Shown: in pieces, positions 1-8,913 of the stretch | Position numbering within the stretch: position 1 is the first letter of the stretch | How the letters are laid out: every line of letters begins with the position of its first letter | DNA from: Candidatus Lernaella stagnicola | Lineage (GTDB): Bacteria > Lernaellota > Lernaellaia > Lernaellales > Lernaellaceae | Assembly: GCA_030765525.1 (NCBI GenBank) | Contig: JAVCCK010000020.1 | Location: 1-64,000, forward strand | Direction of reading: 5' to 3' | DNA: 64,000 nucleotides | Program-made: the position numbers and the translations under genes | Notes under the pieces: model-generated | Database searches by the model: none | What the model was told of the DNA's origin: nothing | What the model saw: the letters and a program-made list of their open reading frames with translations, nothing else

Positions 1-1058
1 AACTCAACGATGAGAGCCTGTTGCACTTCGCCCTCGATGGCGGCGGCGCGCCCGATTTCAGCGTCGACCTGATGACCTTCGAAACCGAACGTTCGCTGGT
101 TGCCGCGGCCGGAAGCGTTTCGCTGGGCGTTGCCGTGATTCAAAGCACGGGCCACGATGTTTTCGCCACGGCGTTCAACTCCACAAACGGCGAGACGGCA
201 TTGTGGACCTACGATTTCGACGAAGGCTTCACGCTGCTCAGCGGTGCACTCGACGTGGCCGCCGACGGTTCGGTTGTTGTGGCCGGGGCGCGCGATCCGG
301 TCGCCGAAACGACCTTGCTTGTCGTGCTCGACGGCGCCACGGGCGTCGAATTACGTCGGCTGGAACAAGCCGCCAACATCAGCACGGTTGAGCTTTCCGA
401 TGACGGTGCGCGCGCCGTTTTCACCGAAGGCGCGACGGCAAGCGTTGTCGACATCACGAATCTCTCAATGCTCTTTTCCTTTGCGGTGAGCGGCTCCGGC
501 GGAAGACACGGAATCTCGCGTGACGGCAACGCAGTAGCTGCCGGCGGATTCGACGCGGCGGCATACGTGGAGACCGCCAAGGGATGGGAATTGGCCTGGA
601 GCGAAGCCGAAGCGACGCAATGGTACGGCAACGGGCTGGCATTGTCGGGAGACGGCGAGACGCTCTTCGCGGTCAGCCGTAATTACTCGAACAACCTGGA
701 TTTGACCTACCGCGTGATCGACTTGGTATCCGGCGCTGAACTCGCTCGCGCCACGACCAACGGCACGGGTTCGTTTCAGGACTCTCCCTGGCGGGCCCGG
801 GTGTCGGCGGACGGCGCGGTGCTGGCCATCGCCTCGTGGGGATTGGAAAACAACGCTCACCCCGAGGTGCAGATATTCGATCGCGCCGCGACGGTTATCG
901 GCGGCGTCGACATGCCCGGCTCGCCCTTCGACCTCGACCTCTCTGCCGACGGTCGCTACCTTCTGGTCGGGGGCAAAGCGGTACACGCTAACGACATGGG
1001 CAGCGGCGGCGACGTGTTTCTTTGCGATATCGAAGCCTTTCCGACGAGAAACCGCTGA
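1..1058 (+). CDS. Beta-propeller (WD40-like) protein, 3' part only
   Basis: The frame is already open at base 3, so the gene starts upstream of the window and only its C-terminal 351 codons are visible. The protein carries repeated blade-like segments with an S-x-D-G turn (GISRDGNAVAAGG, LSGDGETLFAVS, VSADGAVLAIASWG, LSADGRYLLVGG), as in WD40/YVTN beta-propellers. Such proteins are commonly extracytoplasmic binding or scaffold domains. The N-terminus, including any signal or lipobox, is outside the window, so location and function stay unassigned. A short hairpin directly after the stop may end its transcript. The propeller call is fairly sure; no specific role is supported. Confidence 0.7.
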   Translation, partial: LNDESLLHFALDGGGAPDFSVDLMTFETERSLVAAAGSVSLGVAVIQSTGHDVFATAFNSTNGETALWTYDFDEGFTLLSGALDVAADGSVVVAGARDPVAETTLLVVLDGATGVELRRLEQAANISTVELSDDGARAVFTEGATASVVDITNLSMLFSFAVSGSGGRHGISRDGNAVAAGGFDAAAYVETAKGWELAWSEAEATQWYGNGLALSGDGETLFAVSRNYSNNLDLTYRVIDLVSGAELARATTNGTGSFQDSPWRARVSADGAVLAIASWGLENNAHPEVQIFDRAATVIGGVDMPGSPFDLDLSADGRYLLVGGKAVHANDMGSGGDVFLCDIEAFPTRNR

Positions 1059-1060
1059 CA

Positions 1061-1084
1061 ATCTCGCACAGCGAGATATTTTCG
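1061..1084 (+). terminator. Hairpin after the beta-propeller gene
   Basis: ATCTCGC-aca-GCGAGAT is a perfect 7-bp stem starting two bases after the stop codon and followed by ATTTTC. The U-run is short, so it is a weak intrinsic terminator candidate. Confidence 0.45.
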
Positions 1085-1187
1085 CGGATTTTCCCGTGAG
1101 CCCGTCTTGTTCTCGTGCGGCGAGGCGATATACTGAACTGGAATGCACGTTTCTAACCGCAAACCATAACGTGAGGAGAGGACTACG

Positions 1188-1532
1188 ATGAACGCTGTTG
1201 TTTTGCTCGTGTATCTGGCGATTGTCGTTCTTTGGGTTGTCGGCCTCTGGGTCGTGTTCACGAAGGCAGGCGAACCCGGCTGGGCGGCGATTATCCCCAT
1301 CTACAATCTGATCGTACTACTGAAGATTACCGGCAAACCGGTGTGGTGGGTGATTTTGATGTTCATTCCGCTGGTGAACTACATCATACTTCTGCTCGTT
1401 TCACTCGCGATGGCGCGGGTGTTCAACAAGGGCAGCGGTTTCGGTGTCGGCCTGTGGTTGCTTCCCTTCGTATTCTATCCGATGCTGGCGTTCAGCGACG
1501 CCCAATACGCGGGGCCTGAAGCGGCCGCATAG
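1188..1532 (+). CDS. Small DUF5684-type membrane protein
   Basis: A 114-residue protein with about three hydrophobic segments (residues 3-23, 32-48, 53-74) and a fourth near 85-100. The segment KAGEPGWAAIIPIYN followed by IxGKPVWW and IPLVN matches the DUF5684 family of short integral membrane proteins with no known function. The start is supported by GAGGAGAGG 7 to 15 bases upstream of the ATG. It stands alone between a beta-propeller gene and an esterase gene and is followed by a GC-rich hairpin. Family membership is my recognition of the sequence pattern; no biochemical role can be given. Confidence 0.75.
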   Translation: MNAVVLLVYLAIVVLWVVGLWVVFTKAGEPGWAAIIPIYNLIVLLKITGKPVWWVILMFIPLVNYIILLLVSLAMARVFNKGSGFGVGLWLLPFVFYPMLAFSDAQYAGPEAAA

Positions 1533-1563
1533 ACATTCTGCGGTCATAGGCAAAAAGCCTAAT

Positions 1564-1606
1564 GCGCTCCCGCGCGCCCTTGGGTGCGTGGGGGCGTTTG
1601 TATATT
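1564..1606 (+). terminator. GC-rich hairpin after the DUF5684 gene
   Basis: Arms GCGCTCCCGCGC and GCGTGGGGGCGT pair over 12 positions with three G-U wobbles, and are followed by TTTGTATATTT. It lies 32 bases after the stop codon and could end that transcript. It also sits just ahead of the esterase start. Confidence 0.45.
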
Positions 1607-1622
1607 TCCTGAGGCATGGCAA

Positions 1623-2558
1623 GTGAGAAAAGCGTTCAAAACCGGTTGCTTGTTGACGGCCGCGCTGCTGACTATTTTCGTGGCCGTGGCGGCGGTGCTG
1701 ACCGGGCGCGCCTACCTCAAACGCAGCCGGGAAGCAAACAATCCGCCACCGGTTCTCGGCTGGGATTTCATCGATTTTCGCCCCGACTTACGCTACGTGC
1801 CCGAAGACGAATCCGATAGCGACCGCCACACCCTGGATCTCTTCCTACCCCGCGAAGGCGAAGGATGGCCGCTGGCTGTCGTCGTGCACGGCGGGTCGTT
1901 TTTGTTCAACAGCAAGGCCACGTTGGCCAACGTCGGCGTCGCGCTGGCACGGCACGGCGTGGCCGCGGTGGTGGTCAACTACCGGCTGGTGCCCAGCGCC
2001 TGGCCGCCGGGGCAGATGAACGACGTCAGCCGCGCGGTGGCGTGGGCGTTCCAACATGCGGAACAATACGGCATCGACCGGCAGCGGATCTTTCTGGTGG
2101 GACACAGTGCCGGGGCCTTTCTTTCGGCTTTGGCCGTGTTTCATCCGAAAGGCCTGGGCGGCGTCGGGATCGATCCGCGCGACCTGGGCGGCGTCGTATT
2201 GATATCCGGCTTCTACGATATCTATTCCGTGCCCTTGCCGCAGCGCTTTGCCTTTGGCTTTTCCCCGCGGAGTTGGCATGAGGACTCGCCGATAAATCAC
2301 CTGACGCACAACACGCCGCGCCTGGTCATTGTTTACGCACAAGACGACATCGAACGGCCCGCGCCGATCGCCGAACAGAGCAATCGTTTTTTTGAAGCCG
2401 TGCGGGAGTTGGGTATCGACGCACAACTCATCAAGATGGCGGGCGAGGATCATCAGACGATCATGGGGCGCATCGGCCGCCAGCCAAGCGAAACCCTCAA
2501 CCTACTGCTGGCGATGATGAAAGAGGATCAGCCCGAGACGCCCTTGCCTTCCAAGTAG
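1623..2558 (+). CDS. Membrane-anchored alpha/beta hydrolase (esterase/lipase type)
   Basis: About 311 residues when started at the GTG at 1623, which follows GAGG; an in-frame upstream start would overlap the hairpin. An N-terminal hydrophobic segment (residues 8-27) acts as signal anchor. The fold is shown by the oxyanion motif HGGS (89-92), the nucleophile elbow GHSAG with Ser162, an acid-loop region (YAQDDIERPAP) and a late His in GEDHQTIM, the pattern of the carboxylesterase/BD-FAE/hormone-sensitive lipase group. It should hydrolyse an ester in the periplasm; the substrate is unknown. Its 3' end overlaps the convergent acyl carrier-like gene by about 30 bases. Confidence 0.8.
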   Translation: MRKAFKTGCLLTAALLTIFVAVAAVLTGRAYLKRSREANNPPPVLGWDFIDFRPDLRYVPEDESDSDRHTLDLFLPREGEGWPLAVVVHGGSFLFNSKATLANVGVALARHGVAAVVVNYRLVPSAWPPGQMNDVSRAVAWAFQHAEQYGIDRQRIFLVGHSAGAFLSALAVFHPKGLGGVGIDPRDLGGVVLISGFYDIYSVPLPQRFAFGFSPRSWHEDSPINHLTHNTPRLVIVYAQDDIERPAPIAEQSNRFFEAVRELGIDAQLIKMAGEDHQTIMGRIGRQPSETLNLLLAMMKEDQPETPLPSK

Positions 2559-2779
2559 GCGGCCATCGCATCCAGGCTGTTGAAATTCTGCTCGACGACT
2601 TCGAAATGCGGCACTTTGATGCCGAAGGTGTCTTCCAGGCTGACCACCAGATCCAGAATCTCCAGCGACGAAAGCACGCCGAGCACAAACATATCCTCGT
2701 CGTCGGCGAAATTCGGTAAATCGTCGTCCGGCTTGATTTGCTCGGCAATGATGGCGCGTAAGCGATCCTGGAGGCGCAT
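2528..2779 (-). CDS. Acyl carrier protein-like protein
   Basis: An 83-residue acidic four-helix carrier protein. The segment GVLSSLEILDLVVSLEDTFGI aligns with the ACP helix-II motif (usually D-S-L-x-x-V). The phosphopantetheine-accepting serine is present, but the preceding aspartate is replaced by serine. It begins within a few bases of the stop of the TPR gene, so the two are probably cotranscribed and translationally coupled. A FabF-like synthase lies 4 kb away on the same strand. It may be a specialised carrier rather than the housekeeping AcpP. Loading with phosphopantetheine is expected but not proven. Confidence 0.8.
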   Translation of the reverse strand: MRLQDRLRAIIAEQIKPDDDLPNFADDEDMFVLGVLSSLEILDLVVSLEDTFGIKVPHFEVVEQNFNSLDAMAAYLEGKGVSG

Positions 2780-2781
2780 GG

Positions 2782-4071
2782 TTATTGGCTTCGCCCCTTC
2801 TTTTTCAGTTGCTCGATTTTTTCCAAGTCGGCCAGCGCCTCTTTCGCGCGACCCTGCGCCTCGAATACCGCCATGCGCATCTGGTACAGGGCCATCGACT
2901 CCGGATACTCGGCGATCATGTCGTTGATGATCTGCAGCGCCGCTTCCGGCTTTTTCTGGCCGAGTAAAACCTTCGCTTTGTTCAACTTCGGTTCCGGCGC
3001 CTTGGGCGCGATGGCGATCGCGTGATCGAAATCGGCGAGCGCTTCATCCAACCGGCCCTGGGCTCCGTGAAGTTGGCCGCGCAGCGTGTAGCCCTGCCAT
3101 TCGTCCGGCGTGCGGCGAATCAGTTCGTTGAGCGTGGCCAGCGCCTCGGTCGGTTTTTTCAACGTGCTTTGCACGAGGCTCATCATGACGTACCAATCAG
3201 GAATATCCGCGCAAACCTTGCGGGCTTCGACAAGCACTTTTTCGGCCTCGTCGATGCGACCCAAGCCCACCAGCAAGTTGGAAATGTTGAAATACAACTC
3301 GGCAACCTGCGGTGCCAGCGCCAACGCTTTGCGGTAATCGGCGAGGGCGGCCTCGTATTCCTTGTACGCTTCACGCACCGCGGCGCGACCGAGGTAACCG
3401 TAATAAAGTTCCGGCGCGATCTGCACGGACTTATTGATGTCGCGCTTGGCGTTGACCGGGTCGCCGCGCAGCACGTACAGGCTGGCCATCTCCAGGTATG
3501 TTTTGTACGGGCGCTTGTCGTTCTCCAGCGCGATTTTGAATTCGGCCATGGCCTCGTCGTATTTGCCGCGAATGCGAAAAATCGCGCCGCGGGCCCGATG
3601 GTAGTCCGAAATTTTCGGATCGAGGGCCAGCGCGGCCTCAATATCGGTCATGGCGCTATCGACTTTTCCCTGGGCCAGAAACACAATGGCCCGCCCATAG
3701 AGCGTGGCCGCGTTTTGATTCAATTCGACCCCGCGGTCGGCGTGTTTCTTGGCCAATTCAACGGCCCTTTGGCGGGCGTACACCAACGCGAGCAACGCAT
3801 GGGCTTCGGCGAGCGTTTCGTCTATCTCGAGCGCGGCTTTCAGATCCTTCTCGGCATCCAGAACCCGGCCCATTTCGAAATTGGCTTCGGCCCGTAGGTG
3901 CAGGCCGTCGACGGAGCTCGAGTCGCCTTCATTTTCAATCGTTTGCAACGCTTTGATATATTCTCGCGCCTGGATTTGCGCGCGTGCGTCTTCGATCCAT
4001 CCAGCCTGCGCTGCCGTTGTCGCCGTTAGTATTAACAGCGCAACGAGCAGTCCCAGTTTGGCTTTGCGCAT
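2782..4071 (-). CDS. Secreted tetratricopeptide-repeat (TPR) protein
   Basis: 429 residues from the ATG at 4071, chosen over an in-frame GTG at 4107 because GGGAGG lies just before it and the protein then opens with a clean Sec signal peptide (about 24 residues ending AQAG). The rest is almost entirely TPR helices, recognisable by repeated A-x-x-x-Y-x-x-A and G-R-x-D-E-A patterns, roughly ten repeats. TPR proteins scaffold protein complexes; this one would act in the periplasm. Its stop is next to the start of the ACP-like gene, a pairing with no obvious classical pathway. Confidence 0.85.
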   Translation of the reverse strand: MRKAKLGLLVALLILTATTAAQAGWIEDARAQIQAREYIKALQTIENEGDSSSVDGLHLRAEANFEMGRVLDAEKDLKAALEIDETLAEAHALLALVYARQRAVELAKKHADRGVELNQNAATLYGRAIVFLAQGKVDSAMTDIEAALALDPKISDYHRARGAIFRIRGKYDEAMAEFKIALENDKRPYKTYLEMASLYVLRGDPVNAKRDINKSVQIAPELYYGYLGRAAVREAYKEYEAALADYRKALALAPQVAELYFNISNLLVGLGRIDEAEKVLVEARKVCADIPDWYVMMSLVQSTLKKPTEALATLNELIRRTPDEWQGYTLRGQLHGAQGRLDEALADFDHAIAIAPKAPEPKLNKAKVLLGQKKPEAALQIINDMIAEYPESMALYQMRMAVFEAQGRAKEALADLEKIEQLKKKGRSQ

Positions 4072-4548
4072 GGCAGTCCCTCCCGAAATTTGCCGCGAGC
4101 TTAGCACGTTTATCGCGAAAAATAACCCGCTGCCGGGAATGCTCCGGCGTGGTCGATCCGGCTCAAAAAGGTCGAACTGCGCGCTGCGGAAAAAGATTTC
4201 CCAGACTGTAGAATTCGCTGACTCGTTATCTCGGCGGCCCGTCTACGGTCGCGCGTGTCGCCGCCGTTCCCCTTTTTTACACTCATCGTCTTTCCCGCTT
4301 TGGTGCGCCGGTGTTCTTCGCGTATGCAGCGCTTGGAAGCAAATCCGCTGTTGAATCGCACCGACGAAACAGATATTATCTTTATGGTTCCCGCGCCCGA
4401 GATTTTATGCAACGAAGATTAGCGGATAGGCCAGCCGCGAAATCGACCGAGGCGAGGAGCCGCGCTGAAAAAATCTGCCTGCCTGCGACGCGGCGGGGGG
4501 GAGCCTGCAACGACTGCAAGGCTTGGCGTTATGGAACCGAGGTGTCCA
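4072..4548. other. Long intergenic region between divergent genes
   Basis: About 480 bases separate the divergently transcribed TPR and lipoprotein genes. I see no convincing coding frame, tRNA or strong hairpin. The stretch near 4360-4410 is AT-richer than its surroundings and may hold promoters for one or both genes, but no clear -35/-10 pair stands out. Confidence 0.5.
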
Positions 4549-6876
4549 ATGCGCAAGCCGTTTTGTTGTATTTCTTTTCTTCTCCTCATCATGGTTTTGT
4601 TTAGCCTCCTACTCTCTGCTTGCCCGCCCGATGACGACGACGTAATCGATGACGACGACGACCTAATTGATGACGACAATAACGACGACAACGACACCGC
4701 CGATGACGACGACGACACAATTGATGACGACGACGACGATGACGACAACGACGATGATGACGACAACGACGATGATGACGATAACGATGATGATGACGAT
4801 AACGATGATGACGACGACGATGATGACGACGATGATGATGACGACAACGACACCGTGGATGAAATCGTATTCGAACGTCTCTCCGGCGATCACGTCGGTT
4901 ACGAAGGATTCGACGTGGCAGCCGACGACGGCGCAGCGTACGCAATCGCCACGCGCGGCGCCAATGAAGACGCGGAACTGCTGTTATTGCGCCAACCGTT
5001 GGTGGAGGGCGCTCTCGTTGAGTACCACAGTCTGACCGTCGGAGCGGCCTGGCCCCGTATCGTGGTTGTCGAGGCCGGCGAAGTGTTCATCGTTTACTAC
5101 GACCCAAACACCGACGCCTTGCTCGGCGTGAGCGGCGCGCCCGGCGCTTGGTCTTTTGAAACAATCGCCTCGGCTACGGGAACGGTTTCCCACACATCGA
5201 TAGCGTCGGATACCGCCGGTCGGATTCACGTCGCCGGGTACGCGGACGAAGTCGGTTTCTTTTACGCCAAGCGTGACGAACAACGCGGTTGGTCGGTGGA
5301 AACGATTGCGGACGACGATTTTGCCGGCGCGCAATGTGAAATCACGGTGACACCCGAGGGCGTGCCGGTGGTCGCCTTCCAGCGTGACATGCCCGGCTTG
5401 CTCGCCGTTGCCACGCGGAAAGCCGCCGGTTGGGAAATTGCCTTCCTGGGCCCGAATTCGACGAAAGCGAAAGAACTCAGCCTGGCGGTCGACGAATTCG
5501 GCGCGGTACACGTAGCGTTCGCTTGCGGCTCGGATATGTGCCTGGCTGACAACGCCGACGGCGAATGGCGAACCGCGGTGATCGATCGGTATATACAAAT
5601 CGGCGATGAAATCTTCGAACCGGGATTTCGGCCGACGCTTATGCGAGAGTTGGATGGCTCTCTGGTACTCGATTACTACATCAGGGTGACGGAGGACCCG
5701 TGGGAACACACCCTCCGCAGACAAGGAAGATTCGAAGGCGGGCATTGGACGCTGGGCAAGCCATGGTGGGAATCGGCTCCTAACTATACGCGTCGCGTTG
5801 TATCGGGTTCCCCCGCGAGCCCGCGAATTACCGCGGCGGTGAAGCAGTTATATTCCGTGAAATTCACCAGCGTTAACGGCAGTCTCGATTTCGAAACCAT
5901 CACCGCGCACTGGCAAAATCGAGACGTCGCCATCGCTCATGGACCCGATGGACGGTTGGCGGCATTAGTGAACTGTGTGACCTACATGAAACAACTCGCG
6001 CCGGGCGTTTGGACGCGAGAGGATTTGACGAGCGAATACGGTTACGCGCCGGCGCTTGCCGTTGATACCGGCGGTTTGCCGCATATCGCGTACATCATAC
6101 CGACTTATGACGTTTACTATGCCCATTTCGACGGCGCGAATTGGGCGCAGACATTGATCGATTGGGTGAATGTGAACCCCGTCGCGATCGCCCTGGATCC
6201 GGCGGAGCATCCGCACCTTGTTTACAAAGAGGCGTGCGTGGCGACCTCGGAAACCAATCTCATGCACGCCACAAACACCGGGAGTGGCTGGCAAGTGGAG
6301 CAAATCGCCGATATCGGCGACTACGGCGGCGGCGCCAGCTTCGTCATCGACGGCGATGGCGTTCTCCACGCGGCGTTTATTCGCTCGATCCATTTCGATT
6401 ACGATTTCATGTATGGGAAGAAGCAAGGCGACCAATGGGAGGTGGAAAAGCTGCGTGATATCGCATCCGAACACGCTGCGACCGATATTGCCGTCGACCG
6501 CCAGGGAAACGTCTACGCCACAACCTGGGACGACCCCGACCTGGTCATCCTCACCGACCGAAGCGGCGATTGGGAAACGCTGACGTATTCATTTGAGAGC
6601 GACCCCTTCGTCGTATTCCAGTCGCTGCAAGTCGACAATCAGGGCGTGATACACCTCGTCTTTTTCGAATGGCACTATCCGTATTCGGGGTCGAGAGTCG
6701 TTTACCTCACCGACGACGGCGTAGGCGTTTGGCGCACCGTGGAAATCGGGGATTATCCGGAAACCGACCGAAGCTGGGCGAATATGCTGACCCTGCATCG
6801 CGGCGTGCTGCACCTGGCTTACAACGATGATACCGCCGCCTGGCACGTGGCATGGCCCGCGGGATACGCGCCCTAA
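4549..6876 (+). CDS. Lipoprotein with long Asp-rich tether and beta-propeller-like body
   Basis: 775 residues from the ATG at 4549 (GAGG 7 bases upstream; an in-frame ATG 18 bases earlier lacks this). A lipoprotein signal peptide ends in LSAC with Cys25. Residues 28 to about 104 are nearly pure Asp with spaced Asn and a few hydrophobic residues, an acidic tether. The remainder repeats an about 50-residue unit of the type 'IAVDxxGxVHVAF...W..E.I' with D-x-x-G-x-x-H-x-A/V turns, typical of exo-sialidase-like or uncharacterised beta-propeller repeats. It is likely displayed on the outer membrane or in the periplasm; the ligand is unknown. It converges on the fabF-like gene with a 13-base gap. 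Confidence 0.85.
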   Translation: MRKPFCCISFLLLIMVLFSLLLSACPPDDDDVIDDDDDLIDDDNNDDNDTADDDDDTIDDDDDDDDNDDDDDNDDDDDNDDDDDNDDDDDDDDDDDDDDNDTVDEIVFERLSGDHVGYEGFDVAADDGAAYAIATRGANEDAELLLLRQPLVEGALVEYHSLTVGAAWPRIVVVEAGEVFIVYYDPNTDALLGVSGAPGAWSFETIASATGTVSHTSIASDTAGRIHVAGYADEVGFFYAKRDEQRGWSVETIADDDFAGAQCEITVTPEGVPVVAFQRDMPGLLAVATRKAAGWEIAFLGPNSTKAKELSLAVDEFGAVHVAFACGSDMCLADNADGEWRTAVIDRYIQIGDEIFEPGFRPTLMRELDGSLVLDYYIRVTEDPWEHTLRRQGRFEGGHWTLGKPWWESAPNYTRRVVSGSPASPRITAAVKQLYSVKFTSVNGSLDFETITAHWQNRDVAIAHGPDGRLAALVNCVTYMKQLAPGVWTREDLTSEYGYAPALAVDTGGLPHIAYIIPTYDVYYAHFDGANWAQTLIDWVNVNPVAIALDPAEHPHLVYKEACVATSETNLMHATNTGSGWQVEQIADIGDYGGGASFVIDGDGVLHAAFIRSIHFDYDFMYGKKQGDQWEVEKLRDIASEHAATDIAVDRQGNVYATTWDDPDLVILTDRSGDWETLTYSFESDPFVVFQSLQVDNQGVIHLVFFEWHYPYSGSRVVYLTDDGVGVWRTVEIGDYPETDRSWANMLTLHRGVLHLAYNDDTAAWHVAWPAGYAP
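4628..4861 (+). repeat. GAC/GAT-rich low-complexity tract encoding the Asp tether
   Basis: A run of GAC and GAT codons with an Asn codon (AAC) at regular intervals. In the central part (about 4741-4815) the unit is 18 bases, encoding D-D-D-D-D-N-like hexads four to five times. It is a coding minisatellite within the lipoprotein gene and could change length by slippage. Confidence 0.85.
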
Positions 6877-6889
6877 CACGCGACGTGCA

Positions 6890-8137
6890 TCACATCTTGC
6901 GAATGACCACGCAGGAATTCGTGCCGCCGAATCCGAAGGAATTTTTAAGTAGAACTTCGGTTTCCTGTTCGCGGCCTTGGTTCGGCACGAAGTCAAGATC
7001 GCACTCCGGATCAGGGTTGTCCTGATTGATGGTGGGCAACACCCAGCCGCGCTGCATCGCCGCCAAAGCCAGAACGATTTCAATCGATCCGGTCGCGCCA
7101 AACGCGTGGCCGTGCATCGACTTTGTGGCCGAAATGGGAATCTGCGGCGCGCGCTCGCCGAATACCTGCTTGATGGCGCGGTTTTCGGATAAGTCACCCG
7201 CTTGGGTAGAGGTAGCGTGGGCCGAGATGTAGTCGACTTCCTCCGGCGTCACGCCGGCGTCGTCCAACGCCAAGCTGATGCATCGTCCCCAACTCTTACC
7301 GGTCGGCTCCGGCGCGATGATGTGGTAGGCGTCGTTGGTTTGCGCGTCGCCGAGTATCTCGCCGTAGATCTTCGCGCCCCGCGCCTCGGCGTCTTCCAGC
7401 GATTCGAGAACCATGATCCCGCAGCCCTCGCCCTTGATGAGTCCGGCGCGGTCCTTGGTAAAGGGCCGACAAGCCCGGGTCGGATCGGCCGTCGGATTGA
7501 TGGCTTTCGCACCCGTCAGCGAACCATACATCGCCAGCCCGATCGCCGCTTCGGTGGACCCGGCCACGGCGACCGGCGCGCGTCCGTAGCGCACGTAGTC
7601 CGCGGCGATGGACAAGGTCGTGCCGCCGGTGGCGCAGGCGTTAACCACGCCGACATTGGGCCCGCGAAACTTATGTTCGAGCGCCACGAGACCGGCGGGC
7701 ATGTTCCCGGAAATTTGCATGATCATGAAGCCCGGCATTTCGTGAGCGCGTTTCTCGACGAAGGCCAGGTGCATGGCGCGGTGCCACGTGTAGCTGCCGG
7801 TTACCGCCGTGCCGACGAGCACTGCGGTGCGGTCGCGCAGTTCAGTCGTAAATTCGATGCCCGCGTCGGCGATGGCTTCCCGGGCGGCCGCGATGGCGAA
7901 GACGACCTCCGGGTCGTAGCGATCGACGAACTTTTCGGGGATGTACTGGGTCCAGTCCAAGTCTCGGACTAGGCCGCCGACCTGGATGGGGATTTTCTCG
8001 CCGTATTCGCCCCACATGTATTTGTCGAGCTTGACGATGGCGTTTTTTCCGGCGAAGGCGTTTTCAACTGCCGTCGTGACATCGTTACCCAAAGGGCACA
8101 CGAGCCCCATTCCCGTAATTACGACACGTTTTTTCAT
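6890..8137 (-). CDS. Beta-ketoacyl-ACP synthase II-like protein (FabF/KAS II type)
   Basis: 415 residues, full length for KAS II, opening with the usual RRVVITGMG-like strand (VVITGMGLVCPLG). The thiolase-fold active site is complete: Cys168 in NACATGG, His307 in SAHATST, Lys339 and His344 in ATKSMHGH; the glycine-rich end SFGFGGTNS is present. It should condense malonyl-ACP with an acyl-ACP in the cytoplasm. It is not in a fab cluster: the gene behind it is a cupin regulator and the nearest carrier protein is the ACP-like gene 4 kb away. It could serve fatty acid elongation or a specialised lipid or polyketide. The motif T-K-S-M-H-G-H has His where Thr is common. Confidence 0.9.
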   Translation of the reverse strand: MKKRVVITGMGLVCPLGNDVTTAVENAFAGKNAIVKLDKYMWGEYGEKIPIQVGGLVRDLDWTQYIPEKFVDRYDPEVVFAIAAAREAIADAGIEFTTELRDRTAVLVGTAVTGSYTWHRAMHLAFVEKRAHEMPGFMIMQISGNMPAGLVALEHKFRGPNVGVVNACATGGTTLSIAADYVRYGRAPVAVAGSTEAAIGLAMYGSLTGAKAINPTADPTRACRPFTKDRAGLIKGEGCGIMVLESLEDAEARGAKIYGEILGDAQTNDAYHIIAPEPTGKSWGRCISLALDDAGVTPEEVDYISAHATSTQAGDLSENRAIKQVFGERAPQIPISATKSMHGHAFGATGSIEIVLALAAMQRGWVLPTINQDNPDPECDLDFVPNQGREQETEVLLKNSFGFGGTNSCVVIRKM

Positions 8138-8170
8138 AAGCGCTTCCGTCCCTTTGCCGCCGGCAGCCCG

Positions 8171-8704
8171 CTAGCGCGTACGCTTGGGCATCAAGGCCAC
8201 GACGTACACCGTATCGGCGACAAAATGAGTTTTGTGTTCGAAGGCGGCGTCAAACTTGATGGATTGACCGTTGGTTAGTTCGATTTTCTTGCCGTGGATG
8301 TCGATCGACATTTGTCCATGGAGGACCCAGGTCACTTGGTATTCTTCCTCGTGCCGGTGCGATTGATGGGCGCGTTGCCCCGCTTTGCCTTGGGCATAGA
8401 CCAATGACAGGCCGGGGTAGTCAATCTTCCGCCGCCGCACGGGATTAAGAATATCCAAGGTCTCCTCGACCTCTTGGACGATGTACGCCGTCGCCAATTC
8501 GAGCATGTTGGCCGGCGTCATGCCGAAGAAATCGGCCAACTTTTTTAAAGTCGCCAGGTTCGGTTGATTGGCGTTGGACTCGATACGGGCCAGCGTGGAG
8601 AAGCTAATCCCAGTCGCTTCGGCCAGTTTTTCCAATGTAATTTTGCGGTCGGCCCGCAACTCGCGTAACACTGAAAAATCGTAATCTTTTGCTTCCTGGG
8701 CCAT
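8171..8704 (-). CDS. XRE-family transcriptional regulator with C-terminal cupin
   Basis: 177 residues from the ATG at 8704, preceded by GAGGG at a good distance; a GTG nine bases earlier is less likely. Residues about 12-66 form a helix-turn-helix of the Cro/CI type (KITLEKLAEATGISFSTLARIESN). Residues about 95-175 form a cupin barrel with the metal-site pattern HQSHRHEEEYQVTWVLHG, so a small ligand or metal probably controls DNA binding. Such HTH-cupin proteins (PuuR/SutR-like) often regulate a neighbouring uptake or catabolic operon. Here the divergent neighbours are two solute-binding protein genes, which makes those the likely targets (inference). Confidence 0.85.
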   Translation of the reverse strand: MAQEAKDYDFSVLRELRADRKITLEKLAEATGISFSTLARIESNANQPNLATLKKLADFFGMTPANMLELATAYIVQEVEETLDILNPVRRRKIDYPGLSLVYAQGKAGQRAHQSHRHEEEYQVTWVLHGQMSIDIHGKKIELTNGQSIKFDAAFEHKTHFVADTVYVVALMPKRTR

Positions 8705-8778
8705 GGACTCCACCCTCGTGTTGACTCATCGAAAACGTATTACTCGGTCATCATATCGAGTCTCAAGGTTTTTTCCAG

Positions 8779-8788
8779 TCACTAGTGA
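8779..8788. promoter_or_regulatory. Palindromic box TCACTAGTGA, possible operator
   Basis: A perfect 10-bp palindrome in the AT-rich gap between the HTH-cupin regulator and the first solute-binding protein gene. A related sequence with one mismatch, TCACTACTGA, lies upstream of the second solute-binding gene at 10002-10011. It could be the regulator's binding site; this is inference. Confidence 0.35.
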
Positions 8789-8836
8789 AATAAAATCCTC
8801 TGATTTGTTTCATTTGTGCTCAGTTGTTAGCGAACT

Positions 8837-8846
8837 TCATTAATGA
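8837..8846. promoter_or_regulatory. Palindromic box TCATTAATGA, possible operator
   Basis: A second perfect 10-bp palindrome of form TCA-N4-TGA, 58 bases from the first and about 70 bases ahead of the first solute-binding protein start, inside AT-rich sequence suited to a promoter. Confidence 0.3.
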
Positions 8847-8913
8847 TATATTTTATGTCACTTTGTACATTAGCGGGTCGCACGGCGCCCGTTTTTTACC
8901 GGAGGTTAATGCA

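Noticed and set aside
4640-4850. CRISPR-like short repeats
   Set aside because: The periodicity comes from GAC/GAT codons in frame with a lipoprotein; there are no unique spacers of constant length and no cas genes.
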